A DNA stretch of 64,000 nucleotides from contig CAZJAH010000003.1 of NCBI GenBank assembly GCA_964544155.1, positions 117,614 through 181,613 on the forward strand, written 5' to 3'. Source of the stretch: CAZJAH01 sp964544155. GTDB lineage: Bacteria > Bacteroidota > Ignavibacteria > Kapaibacteriales > UBA2268. Below are positions 1 through 8,543 of this stretch, piece after piece. A model generated the notes under the pieces. The model ran no database searches. It saw only the letters and a program-made list of their open reading frames with translations, and was not told the origin of the DNA. Numbering within the stretch: position 1 is the stretch's first letter; every line of letters starts with the position of its first letter. A program made the position numbers and the translations under genes.

Positions 1-1
1 T

Positions 2-697
2 GCGCAGAATATTACACCATATCATCTGGGCGATTGGACCGACGGCGATATTTACCACGCTATGGCTGCGGGAGTAAATAAAAAAGGCACACCGCTTTTC
101 CCGATCATGCCTTACCACAGCTACGGCATAATGGATATGGAAGATGCCAAAGCGGTAATAGCATATATAAGAACTCTTGATAAGATCGAACATCAGGTAC
201 CCGAATCCGAAGCTTCATTCCCAATGAATATCATTATGAGAATGATGCCCTCAGCACCACAGCCCATGATCAGGCCCGATCCCTCTGATAAAGTGAAATA
301 CGGCGAATACCTTACAACAATTGCCGTATGCGGCGATTGCCATACTCCCAGAGAAAAAGGCCGTCCAGTCCCTGAGCTGGCTTTCTCAGGCGGTAATCCG
401 TTCATTGTTAAAGGAGGCATGGCTTATACTGCCAATATTACTCCCGATGATGAAACCGGCATAGGCACATGGTCGGAAGATTTCTTTGTTGAATATTTCA
501 AAAACTACGACAGGCCTTTTGAAGAAATTGACAAAGTAAAAAAAGGCGAATTCAATACCTCCATGCCCTGGAAAGAATACGCCGGCATGACCGACGAAGA
601 CCTCAGAGCTATTTACGCTTACTTAAGGACTGTTAAACCGGTTAAGAACTCAGTTGTGAAGTTTGTCCCCGATAAAAAGGAAGTTGCTCAAAAATAA
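2..697 (+). CDS. diheme c-type cytochrome (5' end outside window)
   Basis: Electron-transfer cytochrome c, probably periplasmic. The reading frame is open from base 2, so the start lies to the left of the window; the ATG at 62 is internal. The visible protein shows the end of one cytochrome c domain (NITP...GDWTDGDIYHAMAAGV, then a helix with AYIRTL). A complete second domain follows, with a CGDCH haem-binding motif at bases 329-343, a repeated NITPD..TGIG.W element, and a TSMPW segment whose Met is the likely axial ligand. The duplicated layout matches the cytochrome subunits of alcohol/aldehyde dehydrogenase complexes and similar diheme cytochromes. The first CxxCH is off-window, so the diheme call is inferred from the domain duplication. 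No partner dehydrogenase is visible. The family is sure; the partner is unknown. Confidence 0.85.
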   Translation, partial: AQNITPYHLGDWTDGDIYHAMAAGVNKKGTPLFPIMPYHSYGIMDMEDAKAVIAYIRTLDKIEHQVPESEASFPMNIIMRMMPSAPQPMIRPDPSDKVKYGEYLTTIAVCGDCHTPREKGRPVPELAFSGGNPFIVKGGMAYTANITPDDETGIGTWSEDFFVEYFKNYDRPFEEIDKVKKGEFNTSMPWKEYAGMTDEDLRAIYAYLRTVKPVKNSVVKFVPDKKEVAQK

Positions 698-790
698 GCA
701 GAATACAATATATCGCAGGTGCGCCGTTTTCATTTATATACGAAATATTAATAATTTTTAATTAAAATAATAATTAAAAAGGGGTAGTAA

Positions 791-1945
791 ATGAATACAA
801 TCAAAAAGGAAACAATCAAACAATTTCTTGAATATGAAAACGGCCCCTGCGTTTCACTTTATATGCCTACTCACAGAGCAGGCCAGGAAATCAGGCAGAA
901 CTCCATAAGACTAAAAAATCTTATTTCCGATGCTGAAGAAAAGCTTGTAAAACAGGGCCTGAGAGCGCCGGATGCTAAGAAAATACTAAAACCCGCATCC
1001 GATCTTATCGACGATGAATTCTTCATTATGCATCAAAATGTTGGCCTTGCAATGTTCTTATCAAAGGATAAGTTCGAGGAATACAGGCTCCCGGTGGATT
1101 TCACAGAAAATGTGTTCGTTAATGACAGATTCCATATCAAGCCCCTGATACCATTATTATCAGAAGGTGAAAGATTTTATATTCTCGCGCTCAGCAAGAA
1201 TGAAGTCAGGCTTTTCCATTGCACAATGAATACCATTACAGAAGTAGAACTTAAAGATGTTCCCACCAGCATGCAGGAGGCTCTCGGATACGAAGAATAC
1301 CAGAAACACCTCCAGCTACATACGGAAACAGCGCAATTAGGCAGGTTTAACAGACAGGCGGTTTATCATGGCCAGGGAACACCCGAAGAAGACATTAAGA
1401 AAGACATCAAGCGTTACTTCCACAGAGTGGCCGACGGGCTGACGAATTATCTTCATAATGAAGATGTGCCGCTGATAATTGCCGCGGTTGATTACCTGCA
1501 TCCTATTTATAAAGAATCAGCAAATTATACGAATATTCTTAAAAATGGTATAAACGGCAATCCCGAAGAAATGAAACCAAAAGAATTATATGATAGAGCC
1601 ATTGGAGAAGTAAAGGATTATTATGACAGGAACAGGCAGGAAGCCATTAATGAATATGAACATTTCAGCGGCGCCGGAAATGCCTCGAATGAACTACAGA
1701 CCATACTCAAAGGCGCGGAATCAGGCAGAGTGAAACAGCTCTTTGTCGAGCTTGAACAATACATTTGGGGTAAATATGATTCATCAAAAAATGTATTCAT
1801 TACTCACGAAGAAAAAGAAAAAGGCGATGAAGACCTGCTCGATTTAGCAGCTGCCTTCACGATAATGAATAACGGCAGGGTTTTCGCGCTTGTCCGCGAT
1901 AAAATGCCTGATGATTCGCCGGTTGCTGCCGTTTTCAGGTACTGA
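791..1945 (+). CDS. baeRF-family release-factor-like protein
   Basis: A 384-residue protein of the bacterial archaeo-eukaryotic release factor (baeRF) superfamily, whose members resemble eRF1/Pelota domains and are thought to act on ribosomes. Supporting features are the N-terminal CVSLYMPTHRAG segment followed by RLKNLISDAEEKL, a central beta-rich region (ERFYILALSKNEVRLF), and a C-terminal domain ending RVFALVRDKMP. The start ATG follows AAAAAGGGGTAG, a good ribosome-binding site. It stands alone between the cytochrome and ppk1, with its own terminator. A 25-bp tandem duplication covers its stop codon. The subfamily is not certain (a family 3- or 7-like architecture), and its cellular role is not established from sequence. 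Confidence 0.75.
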   Translation: MNTIKKETIKQFLEYENGPCVSLYMPTHRAGQEIRQNSIRLKNLISDAEEKLVKQGLRAPDAKKILKPASDLIDDEFFIMHQNVGLAMFLSKDKFEEYRLPVDFTENVFVNDRFHIKPLIPLLSEGERFYILALSKNEVRLFHCTMNTITEVELKDVPTSMQEALGYEEYQKHLQLHTETAQLGRFNRQAVYHGQGTPEEDIKKDIKRYFHRVADGLTNYLHNEDVPLIIAAVDYLHPIYKESANYTNILKNGINGNPEEMKPKELYDRAIGEVKDYYDRNRQEAINEYEHFSGAGNASNELQTILKGAESGRVKQLFVELEQYIWGKYDSSKNVFITHEEKEKGDEDLLDLAAAFTIMNNGRVFALVRDKMPDDSPVAAVFRY

Positions 1946-1987
1946 TATATTCATAAAATAATGGTACTGATATATTCATAAAATAAT
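1938..1987 (+). repeat. perfect 25-bp tandem duplication over the baeRF stop codon
   Basis: Two identical, directly adjacent copies of a 25-base unit (1938-1962 and 1963-1987). The unit begins GGTACTGATATATTC. The TGA stop of the upstream gene (1943-1945) lies in the first copy, so the second copy carries an out-of-use duplicate of the gene end. This looks like a recent slippage or repair duplication. Confidence 0.95.
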
Positions 1988-1996
1988 TATGTATTT

Positions 1997-2024
1997 GGCC
2001 GCCTTTAGAAGGGCGGCCTTTTTA
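1997..2024 (+). terminator. rho-independent terminator after the baeRF gene
   Basis: GGCCGCC (1997-2003) pairs with GGCGGCC (2012-2018) across a short loop and is followed by a T run. It separates the baeRF gene from ppk1. Confidence 0.85.
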
Positions 2025-2167
2025 TCATGCGGGTTATGTTTAATTCGGATATAAACCGGTATAAAACAACTTTAACATGAAATATATTTAATATTAATAA
2101 AAAAAATCGTATATTGTTTGTTTAATGAATTTTGGCTATTGCTGTTCAAATTTTATCAAAATCCGAA

Positions 2168-4279
2168 ATGGCGAGAAACAACGATAACAATAATATAAAC
2201 CTAAAAGATCCAAAGTATTATTTCAACAGGGAACTGAGCCTGCTTGATTTTAATGAACGCGTGCTCCAAGAAGCAGCCGATAAGAATAATCCTCTCTTAG
2301 AAAGGCTTAAATTTGTCATTATTTTAAGTTCAAACCTTGACGAATTCTTTATGATCAGGGTGGCCGGACTTAAAGGGCAGATCTCTGCGGGAGTAGCGGA
2401 ACTTAGCTATGACGGACAGACTCCGAAACAGCAGATGATAAAGATTCGCCGCAAACTGGAACCAATCTATAAAAAGCAGGAAAAAATTGTTCTGGAAGAA
2501 ATTTTTCCGGAACTCGAAAAGCACGACATAAAAATACTTGAATACCGCAATCTGGGAAAAGAAGACCAGGCATACCTTAAAGAGTATTTTATGGAAAGGA
2601 TACTTTCTGTTCTTACTCCTTTGAGCCTGGGCCCTGCCAATCCGTTTCCAAGGCTGATAAACCGCAGCCTTAACGTGGCATTTGTTCTTAAGGACCATTT
2701 GAAAAAAGCAGCCGAGCAAAAGGTGGCTTTCGTACAGGTACCGGGTGTATTACCCAGGCTGATAGAACTTAAACGAAAAACCGGCCATCATTTTGTTAGA
2801 ATTGAACAACTGATAAAAGCATTCGCTGAAATACTGTTCCCCGGCCTTGAGATAGAAACCGCTAATACTTTCCGCGTTACACGAGACGCTGATATTGAAA
2901 TAGCCGAAGATGAAGCTGAGGACTTATTATTTGAAATTGCAGAGCAGATAAAGCAGAGGCGCTGGGGAAGAGCCGCCGTAAGGCTCGAGGTAAGCTCCCG
3001 TATGCCTGATTATCTGGTAAACCTCCTAATGAACTCGCTTGATTTGGAACCCATAGATGTTTACGTTCATAACAGGCCGATTAATCTCCAGGATTTCATG
3101 CAATTGACAGGAGTCGAAGCCCGGGAGCTGAAATACATACCTTTTGTGACAAGGTCTCTCCCTGCATTCCAACGCGAGGATATGAACGTATTTGACGCCA
3201 TAAGCCAGCACGATCATCTTGTTCATCATCCTTTTGATTCTTTCACAAACAGTACTCTGAAATATATTGATGAGGCATCGATAGATCCGGATGTCCTGGC
3301 TATTAAGATAACTCTTTACCGTACCGGTATGAACTCACCGATAGTTAAATCTCTTATTCGTGCTGCAGAAAACGGCAAGTTTGTAACTGCTTTTGTAGAG
3401 CTAAAAGCACGATTTGATGAGGAAAAGAATATCATTTGGGCTAAAGAACTGGAAAATGCCGGAGTGCATGTTGTTTACGGAGTTATCGGGCTGAAAACAC
3501 ATTGCAAGATAGCTATAGTTGTCCGCAGCGAAAATGAAAGGCTTCGTACTTACCTGCATTTATCTACAGGTAATTACAATCAGGCTACATCCAGGCTTTA
3601 TACTGATATTGGCTTTTTTACAGCGAATGAAAAATTCGGCAGGGATGCTACGAACCTTTTCAATTTCCTTACGGGCCACTCGTATCCCAAGGACTGGAAT
3701 CATTTCATAGTCGCTCCGTTAACACTCAGGCAGAGTATCCTGGCAATGATAAAAAGAGAAGCCGAAAAACATACAAAGGATAATCCGGGGCTTATTATAG
3801 CGAAAATGAATTCTCTCGCTCACAGAGAAGTAATCCCAGCCTTGTATGAAGCTTCGATGAAAGGAGTTGAAATCAGGCTTTTAGTCAGAGGTATTTCATG
3901 CCTTAAGCCGGGTGTGCCCAAAGTGAGCGAAAATATCCGTATTAAAAGCGTTATCGGCAGATTTCTTGAGCATAGCCGGATCTTTTATTTTAAAAACGGC
4001 GGAGACGAAGAATACTATTTATCCAGCGCAGACTGGATGTCTCGTAACCTGCATAAAAGGGTAGAGCTGATGTTCCCCGTTATTGAAAAGAACGCCCGGA
4101 AAAAAATTAGTGAAATACTTGATATTTACTGGCGGGATAACACAAAGTCCTGGCAGCTCGAGTCTTCAGGCGAATATATTAAACTGACCCCTGCAGAAGG
4201 TGAAGAAGCCATAAATGCTCAGGATTATTTCCTGATAAAAACCAAAGAGCAGCGGGAATCGAATATACTGATGGCCTGA
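2168..4279 (+). CDS. ppk1: polyphosphate kinase 1
   Basis: Reversibly makes inorganic polyphosphate from ATP, through an autophosphorylated histidine. The N-terminal signature YFNRELSLLDFNERVL and the NLDEFFMIRVAGL segment are classic PPK1. Counting from the ATG at 2168, the two conserved histidines are His445 (THCKIAIVV) and His602 (LEHSRIFYF), matching the phosphohistidine and its partner in the E. coli enzyme. Length (703 aa) is normal. An in-frame TTG at 2132 would add 12 residues, but the ATG at 2168 sits at the expected distance from the first conserved motif and is preferred. The permease gene starts one base after the stop, so the two are probably co-transcribed and translationally coupled. 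Confidence 0.95.
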   Translation: MARNNDNNNINLKDPKYYFNRELSLLDFNERVLQEAADKNNPLLERLKFVIILSSNLDEFFMIRVAGLKGQISAGVAELSYDGQTPKQQMIKIRRKLEPIYKKQEKIVLEEIFPELEKHDIKILEYRNLGKEDQAYLKEYFMERILSVLTPLSLGPANPFPRLINRSLNVAFVLKDHLKKAAEQKVAFVQVPGVLPRLIELKRKTGHHFVRIEQLIKAFAEILFPGLEIETANTFRVTRDADIEIAEDEAEDLLFEIAEQIKQRRWGRAAVRLEVSSRMPDYLVNLLMNSLDLEPIDVYVHNRPINLQDFMQLTGVEARELKYIPFVTRSLPAFQREDMNVFDAISQHDHLVHHPFDSFTNSTLKYIDEASIDPDVLAIKITLYRTGMNSPIVKSLIRAAENGKFVTAFVELKARFDEEKNIIWAKELENAGVHVVYGVIGLKTHCKIAIVVRSENERLRTYLHLSTGNYNQATSRLYTDIGFFTANEKFGRDATNLFNFLTGHSYPKDWNHFIVAPLTLRQSILAMIKREAEKHTKDNPGLIIAKMNSLAHREVIPALYEASMKGVEIRLLVRGISCLKPGVPKVSENIRIKSVIGRFLEHSRIFYFKNGGDEEYYLSSADWMSRNLHKRVELMFPVIEKNARKKISEILDIYWRDNTKSWQLESSGEYIKLTPAEGEEAINAQDYFLIKTKEQRESNILMA

Positions 4280-4280
4280 T

Positions 4281-5498
4281 ATGTCATATCCTCTGAAAAT
4301 AGCTTTAAGATATATTTTTTCTAAAAGATCGTATAATTTCATTACGGTCATTACATTTATTTCCATTTTAGGGACAGCTATCGGAGTTGCGGTTCTAATT
4401 GCCGTTATGTCTATCTTTAATGGCTTCAGAGAGCTTACAGAACAGCAGATAGTCGGGTTTGACCCACATGTTAAAATTAGCTCCGAAAAGCAATTTAGCG
4501 CCGCATATATTGATTCTTTGAGATCATTAAGCAACATCAAAGCCATTGAGCCCGTGGAAGAGGTCAGGGCTGTTGCAATGCATGAGAACAATATGCAGGT
4601 AATTATCATTAACGCCTTTAAGAGTTCTGATAATCTCTACCTGGAGCCCATAAGGGAAAAATTAGTTGTCGGGAGGATGGATTTAGAATCTGCTGACGGA
4701 TTGCCAGGAATTGTTCTCGGAGCTATGATAGCGGACAGGATGAGAGCATTACCCGGCGATACAATCACGCTTCTGACGCCGGCTATGATTGAGCGTTCCA
4801 TCAGGACGTTTTCCATACCTTCCGGAACCCGCTTTAAAGTAACAGGCCTTTTTCAGGCGAATATGAAGGATTACGATCTCAAATACGGCTTTATTTCTTC
4901 CGAAAATCAATCGCTTATAAATAGCACAGGCAGTGATGGAAGCCAATTGTATGTGAGGCTGGATAATACCGAAAAAGTTGAAAACTCCTTAACTTCAATC
5001 GGTAGTATGGCACAGGCAGGCATAAAAACGGAAACCTGGAAAGATATTAACAAAGAGCTTTATGATATAATGCGGTTTGAGCGAATGGCATCCTTCATTA
5101 TTCTTAGCATAATCATACTCATCGCGGGTTTTAACGTACTTGCATCCCTTTCGATGACAGTTGCCGAAAAAGTAAAAGATATAGCAGTTCTGAAAGCATT
5201 AGGCGGGAATAAAGCTTCCATCAAAAAAATATATACACTCGAAGGCCTGATTATAGGGCTTATAAGCACTACGGCAGGCACAGTTATCGGGCTTGGTTTC
5301 TGCTATGGGCAGATAAATTACAAATGGTTCCGGGTAGATTCGGCGCGCTATATAATCGATTCCATCCCCTTGAGTATTAATTACTTTGATGTTGGAATAA
5401 TTGTAATGTTTTCCATACTGTTAAGCTTTATGACAACAATCTATCCCGCGAGAAGAGCCGCCGGTACAAATATAATTTCAGCTCTTCGTTCCGAATAG
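4281..5498 (+). CDS. LolC/LolE-type ABC transporter permease
   Basis: Inner-membrane permease of the FtsX/MacB/LolE fold, which in other bacteria releases lipoproteins from the inner membrane for delivery to the outer membrane. It has the usual layout: one N-terminal membrane helix (residues about 15-45, TVITFISILGTAIGVAVLIAVMS followed by IFNGFREL), a large periplasmic domain (about 50-265), and three C-terminal helices around a conserved VAEKVKDIAVLKALGG loop. The end reads YPARRAAGTNIISALRSE, typical of LolC/E. Length of 405 aa is normal. It follows ppk1 by one base; no LolD ATPase is in the window. LolC and LolE cannot be told apart here. Confidence 0.88.
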   Translation: MSYPLKIALRYIFSKRSYNFITVITFISILGTAIGVAVLIAVMSIFNGFRELTEQQIVGFDPHVKISSEKQFSAAYIDSLRSLSNIKAIEPVEEVRAVAMHENNMQVIIINAFKSSDNLYLEPIREKLVVGRMDLESADGLPGIVLGAMIADRMRALPGDTITLLTPAMIERSIRTFSIPSGTRFKVTGLFQANMKDYDLKYGFISSENQSLINSTGSDGSQLYVRLDNTEKVENSLTSIGSMAQAGIKTETWKDINKELYDIMRFERMASFIILSIIILIAGFNVLASLSMTVAEKVKDIAVLKALGGNKASIKKIYTLEGLIIGLISTTAGTVIGLGFCYGQINYKWFRVDSARYIIDSIPLSINYFDVGIIVMFSILLSFMTTIYPARRAAGTNIISALRSE

Positions 5499-5558
5499 TA
5501 TAAGATTATTTACGTCTGGTACTTTTTTTGTAGATTATCTTAAAATCACCTGCAGACT

Positions 5559-5576
5559 AATAGTAATATTACTATT
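5559..5576. promoter_or_regulatory. 18-bp perfect palindrome upstream of the CDF gene (candidate operator)
   Basis: AATAGTAATATTACTATT is a perfect palindrome ending 14 bases before the ATG of the metal efflux gene. A dyad so close to the start, over the likely 5' leader, is what a dimeric repressor would bind. No regulator gene lies nearby, so the role is inferred. Confidence 0.55.
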
Positions 5577-5590
5577 GTAAAGTAAATTAT

Positions 5591-6487
5591 ATGACAGATA
5601 AAAATAACAATTTACGGTTTACGGTTGTATGGATATCGATTGTATCAAACCTCCTTTTATTTGTGCTCAAATACTGGGCGGGCATTCAGAGCGATTCTGT
5701 GGCAATGACTGCCGATGCCTGGCACTCATTGTCGGATACCCTGACTTCAATTGTAGTACTACTCGGATTCTACATAGCCGATAAACCGGCCGATTGGAAT
5801 CATCCCTACGGGCATGGCAGAGCTGAATCAATCGCGTCAATTATTGTAGCGACAGTACTGGCGATAGTCGGCTTTCAGTTTATAGTTGATTCAGTGGAAA
5901 TGCTATACAGTGGTGAGACAGCCAAATATGGACCATTTGCTGTTATAATATTCTCTGTCAGCGTATTTGTTAAAGAAATTCTGGCACAGATATCAATCAG
6001 ATTAGGCAAAAAAATCAAATCCGATTCTCTGATCGCTGACGGATGGCACCACAGAAGCGATACAATAGCTTCCGGCCTGATTGTTATTGGCGCTCTTATC
6101 GGAAGCAAATATCAGTGGCTCGACCCTCTTTTGGGCTTATTTGTATCGGTGCTTATACTATATGCCACTTTTCAAATATTCAAACAGTCTATAAACGCGG
6201 TGCTGGGTACCGAACCAGGCCTGGAATTAATTGAAAAGATCAGAGCTATAGCTAAAGAAGTTAATCCCGCTATCACCGATGTGCATAATTACAAATTGCA
6301 TGTTTACGGCAGCCATAAAGAAATGAGCCTTGATATAAGGCTGCCCGCCGATATTTCGGTTGAAGACGCGCATTATATAGCCGATGCTCTGGAAATGACT
6401 GTCCGCTACAAATTGAGAATAATGCTTTCGGTGCATATTGAACCCGGCCTTCGCTCTGACGACCTTTACCACAGTAACTATATTTAA
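5591..6487 (+). CDS. cation diffusion facilitator metal efflux transporter
   Basis: Proton-coupled efflux of divalent metal ions (Zn, Fe, Co or Cd) across the inner membrane. The 298-residue length and six hydrophobic segments in residues 10-210 fit the CDF family. Two metal-site motifs of the HxxxD type lie in transmembrane helices 2 and 5: HSLSD (in ADAWHSLSD) and HHRSD (in DGWHHRSD). HxxxD in both places is the pattern usually linked with zinc. The cytoplasmic C-terminal domain follows (VNPAITDVHNYKLHVYGSH). The gene stands alone, with a perfect 18-bp palindrome just upstream that may be a metal-responsive operator. The substrate is not proven by sequence. Confidence 0.92.
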   Translation: MTDKNNNLRFTVVWISIVSNLLLFVLKYWAGIQSDSVAMTADAWHSLSDTLTSIVVLLGFYIADKPADWNHPYGHGRAESIASIIVATVLAIVGFQFIVDSVEMLYSGETAKYGPFAVIIFSVSVFVKEILAQISIRLGKKIKSDSLIADGWHHRSDTIASGLIVIGALIGSKYQWLDPLLGLFVSVLILYATFQIFKQSINAVLGTEPGLELIEKIRAIAKEVNPAITDVHNYKLHVYGSHKEMSLDIRLPADISVEDAHYIADALEMTVRYKLRIMLSVHIEPGLRSDDLYHSNYI

Positions 6488-6575
6488 TATTAATGATTGC
6501 CGGCAATATATAAAAGAACGCAACGTGTATTAAAATAAATTAATAATGAAAAAATATTAATATGCGGGAGTGGAA

Positions 6576-7433
6576 ATGGGACATAAGGTAAGGCCGGAAC
6601 AACATCAGGAAACTCAGCCGGGATATGATAAAGACATGATCCCCAGGCCGAGTTATAAAGCCGAAAATTATAAAGGATCAGGAAAACTAAAAGGAAAAAA
6701 AGCGCTGATTACGGGGGGAGATAGCGGTATAGGACGGGCTGTGGCAATACTTTTCGCGCGCGAAGGCGCCGATATCGGTATTATGTATTTAGATGAGCAC
6801 GAAGACGCCGAAGAAACTAAACAATACGTCAGGGCGGAAAACGGCGGAGGGTTTATCGCCATGGATGGAGATGTAGCTGATGACATTTTTTGCAGAAACG
6901 CAGTAGATTACTTCATTGAAACATACGGTAAAATTGACATATTGGTAAATAACGCGGGCGTACAGCATCCGCAAAGAAATTTCGAAGATATTTCCCGCAC
7001 TCAGCTCGAAAGGACTTTCGCAAGCAATATATTCTCACAATTCTATTTGTCACAGGCTGCGCTGCCATATATGGAAAAAGGTTCTGTGATAATTAACACC
7101 ACTTCAGTTACAGCTTACAGGGGAAGCCCCGGATTGATTGATTATTCCGCTACAAAAGGCGCTATTACATCATTTACAAGATCACTTGCTCTGCACCTCG
7201 CTGAAAGAGGCATCCGAGTGAACGGAGTGGCTCCGGGTCCGATTTGGACACCTTTGATACCTGCTTCATTCGATGAAGAATATGTATCACAATTTGGATC
7301 GGATCAGCCCCTGGGCAGAGTTGGACAACCGGATGAAGTCGCTCCGGCCTATGTTTACCTGGCAAGCACAGATTCCTCGTATGTTACAGGGCAGGTTATA
7401 CATCCCAATGGCGGAGAAATAATCAACGGATAG
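6576..7433 (+). CDS. short-chain dehydrogenase, stress-protein YghA/GSP39-like
   Basis: NAD(P)-dependent oxidoreductase of the SDR family. Visible features are the TGGDSGIGR cofactor loop, NNAG, the catalytic Ser in NTTSVTA, YSATKGA with the catalytic Tyr and Lys, and the closing TGQVIHPNGGE. The extra N-terminal stretch rich in His, Pro and Gln (PEQHQETQPGYDKDM) is characteristic of the YghA/general stress protein 39 subgroup. The ATG at 6576 is preferred over a GTG at 6570 because GGGAG (6566-6570) makes a well-spaced ribosome-binding site for it. It is a single gene with a terminator behind it. The substrate is unknown. Confidence 0.9.
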   Translation: MGHKVRPEQHQETQPGYDKDMIPRPSYKAENYKGSGKLKGKKALITGGDSGIGRAVAILFAREGADIGIMYLDEHEDAEETKQYVRAENGGGFIAMDGDVADDIFCRNAVDYFIETYGKIDILVNNAGVQHPQRNFEDISRTQLERTFASNIFSQFYLSQAALPYMEKGSVIINTTSVTAYRGSPGLIDYSATKGAITSFTRSLALHLAERGIRVNGVAPGPIWTPLIPASFDEEYVSQFGSDQPLGRVGQPDEVAPAYVYLASTDSSYVTGQVIHPNGGEIING

Positions 7434-7504
7434 TCATATCAGGCTCTCAAAATGGCGTTTCAAGTCCATTAAGAGTATGAGATAATACTCATTAAGCAGA
7501 AATT

Positions 7505-7535
7505 AAAAAAGCCGGTTTAAAAACCCCGGCTTTTA
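7505..7535. terminator. bidirectional terminator between the SDR and encapsulin genes
   Basis: AAAAAGCCGG pairs with CCGGCTTTT around an A-rich loop. The A run on one side and T run on the other let it serve both convergent genes. Confidence 0.8.
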
Positions 7536-7589
7536 ATATCATTATAATAAAAAAAAATATTATAATCAAAAAAAATGCAAAGTCAACTT

Positions 7590-8399
7590 CTATTTAAGAA
7601 TGCAGAAAGATTCCGGCTCATTAATATAAAGCGTAACCGATTCCGACAAAAAGAATTCAAAGTCATTGCCCGTAAGCCCTACAAATCCTGCCTGAATGTC
7701 CTGGCCGAGAAGGATCTTGGCATGGTCTTCATCATAAGTAAAGAGCACTCCGCCCTCTTTTATAGTATGGGCTTTAATAATACTACCGGTGACCATGCCT
7801 TTCAGGTTGTCGAGCTCTGTAAAACTGCTCTGAGGGTAGCGCCTGTAAAGCAAGTTATAAAGATTAGGCGCGAGCGCGAGCTTATAAATTCCGTTAAAAC
7901 CTGCATTGTCGAGTTTTGTAATGGCAGTAATGATATCATCCATGGCAGTTCCGATCTCTTTCCAGTCTTTCAGCTTAATTGATTGCACACCTTTATGGTT
8001 GAAAATTCCGTCTATACCGGCTTCTTTAAGCCCGTAGAACACCATTTGGTCTTCGTATTCGGCACATTCTTCTGCGGCTTCTATCGCGGGATTAAGTACA
8101 AGGGGTGAATTCATATCCACATAAGAAGCAATATCCCTGCGCGGCAGGCTGAAATTTTTTGTAATATTTACTAAAGGCAGCGGCGAGGAAGCACTCACAG
8201 AAATAGCATCCGATTTTGACTTAATGATCCTGTCGGGGCCGAACATTGCTTTGTGGCCCAGCCCGTAAGGCTTTTCTACCGGTATTAATTTCCTTCCGAA
8301 TAGCTCTGTTTCCATTGCGCCATGAATTACATTGTCAATTTCTTTCCAAAAATTATTGGGTAGAGGGGTATCTACTCTGTTGAGATAATTATTTGCCAT
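7590..8399 (-). CDS. encapsulin nanocompartment shell protein (family 1)
   Basis: Self-assembling icosahedral shell protein with the HK97 phage-capsid fold; family members enclose ferritin-like proteins, peroxidases or other cargo. The 269-residue length fits family 1. Matching features are FWKEID near the N-terminus, ELFGRKLIPVEKPYG, FSLPRRDIASYVD (E-loop region), the AAEECAEYEDQMVFYG helix, the GIDGI turn, LYRRYPQ, KILLGQDIQAGF and the end INEPESFCILK. A GAGAGGAAAAC ribosome-binding site precedes the ATG. Family 1 shells usually sit beside their cargo gene. Here the neighbours are an SDR (convergent) and an RsbW-like kinase (divergent), neither known as cargo. No protein in the window ends in a recognisable targeting peptide of the GSL(K/R) type. 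The fold is confident; the cargo is unknown. Confidence 0.93.
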   Translation of the reverse strand: MANNYLNRVDTPLPNNFWKEIDNVIHGAMETELFGRKLIPVEKPYGLGHKAMFGPDRIIKSKSDAISVSASSPLPLVNITKNFSLPRRDIASYVDMNSPLVLNPAIEAAEECAEYEDQMVFYGLKEAGIDGIFNHKGVQSIKLKDWKEIGTAMDDIITAITKLDNAGFNGIYKLALAPNLYNLLYRRYPQSSFTELDNLKGMVTGSIIKAHTIKEGGVLFTYDEDHAKILLGQDIQAGFVGLTGNDFEFFLSESVTLYINEPESFCILK

Positions 8400-8427
8400 G
8401 TTTTCCTCTCTTATTAGGTTAAAGCTG

Positions 8428-8449
8428 AAAATTAAACGTTGTTAATTTT
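8428..8449. promoter_or_regulatory. inverted repeat in the encapsulin leader (candidate operator)
   Basis: AAAATTAA and TTAATTTT form a perfect 8-bp inverted repeat with a 6-base spacer, about 30 bases before the encapsulin ATG on the minus strand and within the divergent promoter region. The spacer is part of a 12-mer (ATTAAACGTTGT, 8431-8442) that recurs at a similar place upstream of ybaB. Confidence 0.4.
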
Positions 8450-8543
8450 GACGAAGATTTTGTTTAATATTTTATTTATATTCGCTAAATTATATATATG
8501 CTTTAACAGTTAAAAAAGCAATCTAATACAAGAAAAAAAAATA

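Noticed and set aside
2132..2167. TTG start for ppk1
   Set aside because: The added 12 residues precede a good ATG at 2168 and are not part of any PPK1 motif.
6576..7433. SDR as encapsulin cargo
   Set aside because: Its C-terminus (HPNGGEIING) is the normal SDR end with no targeting tail, and it has its own terminator.
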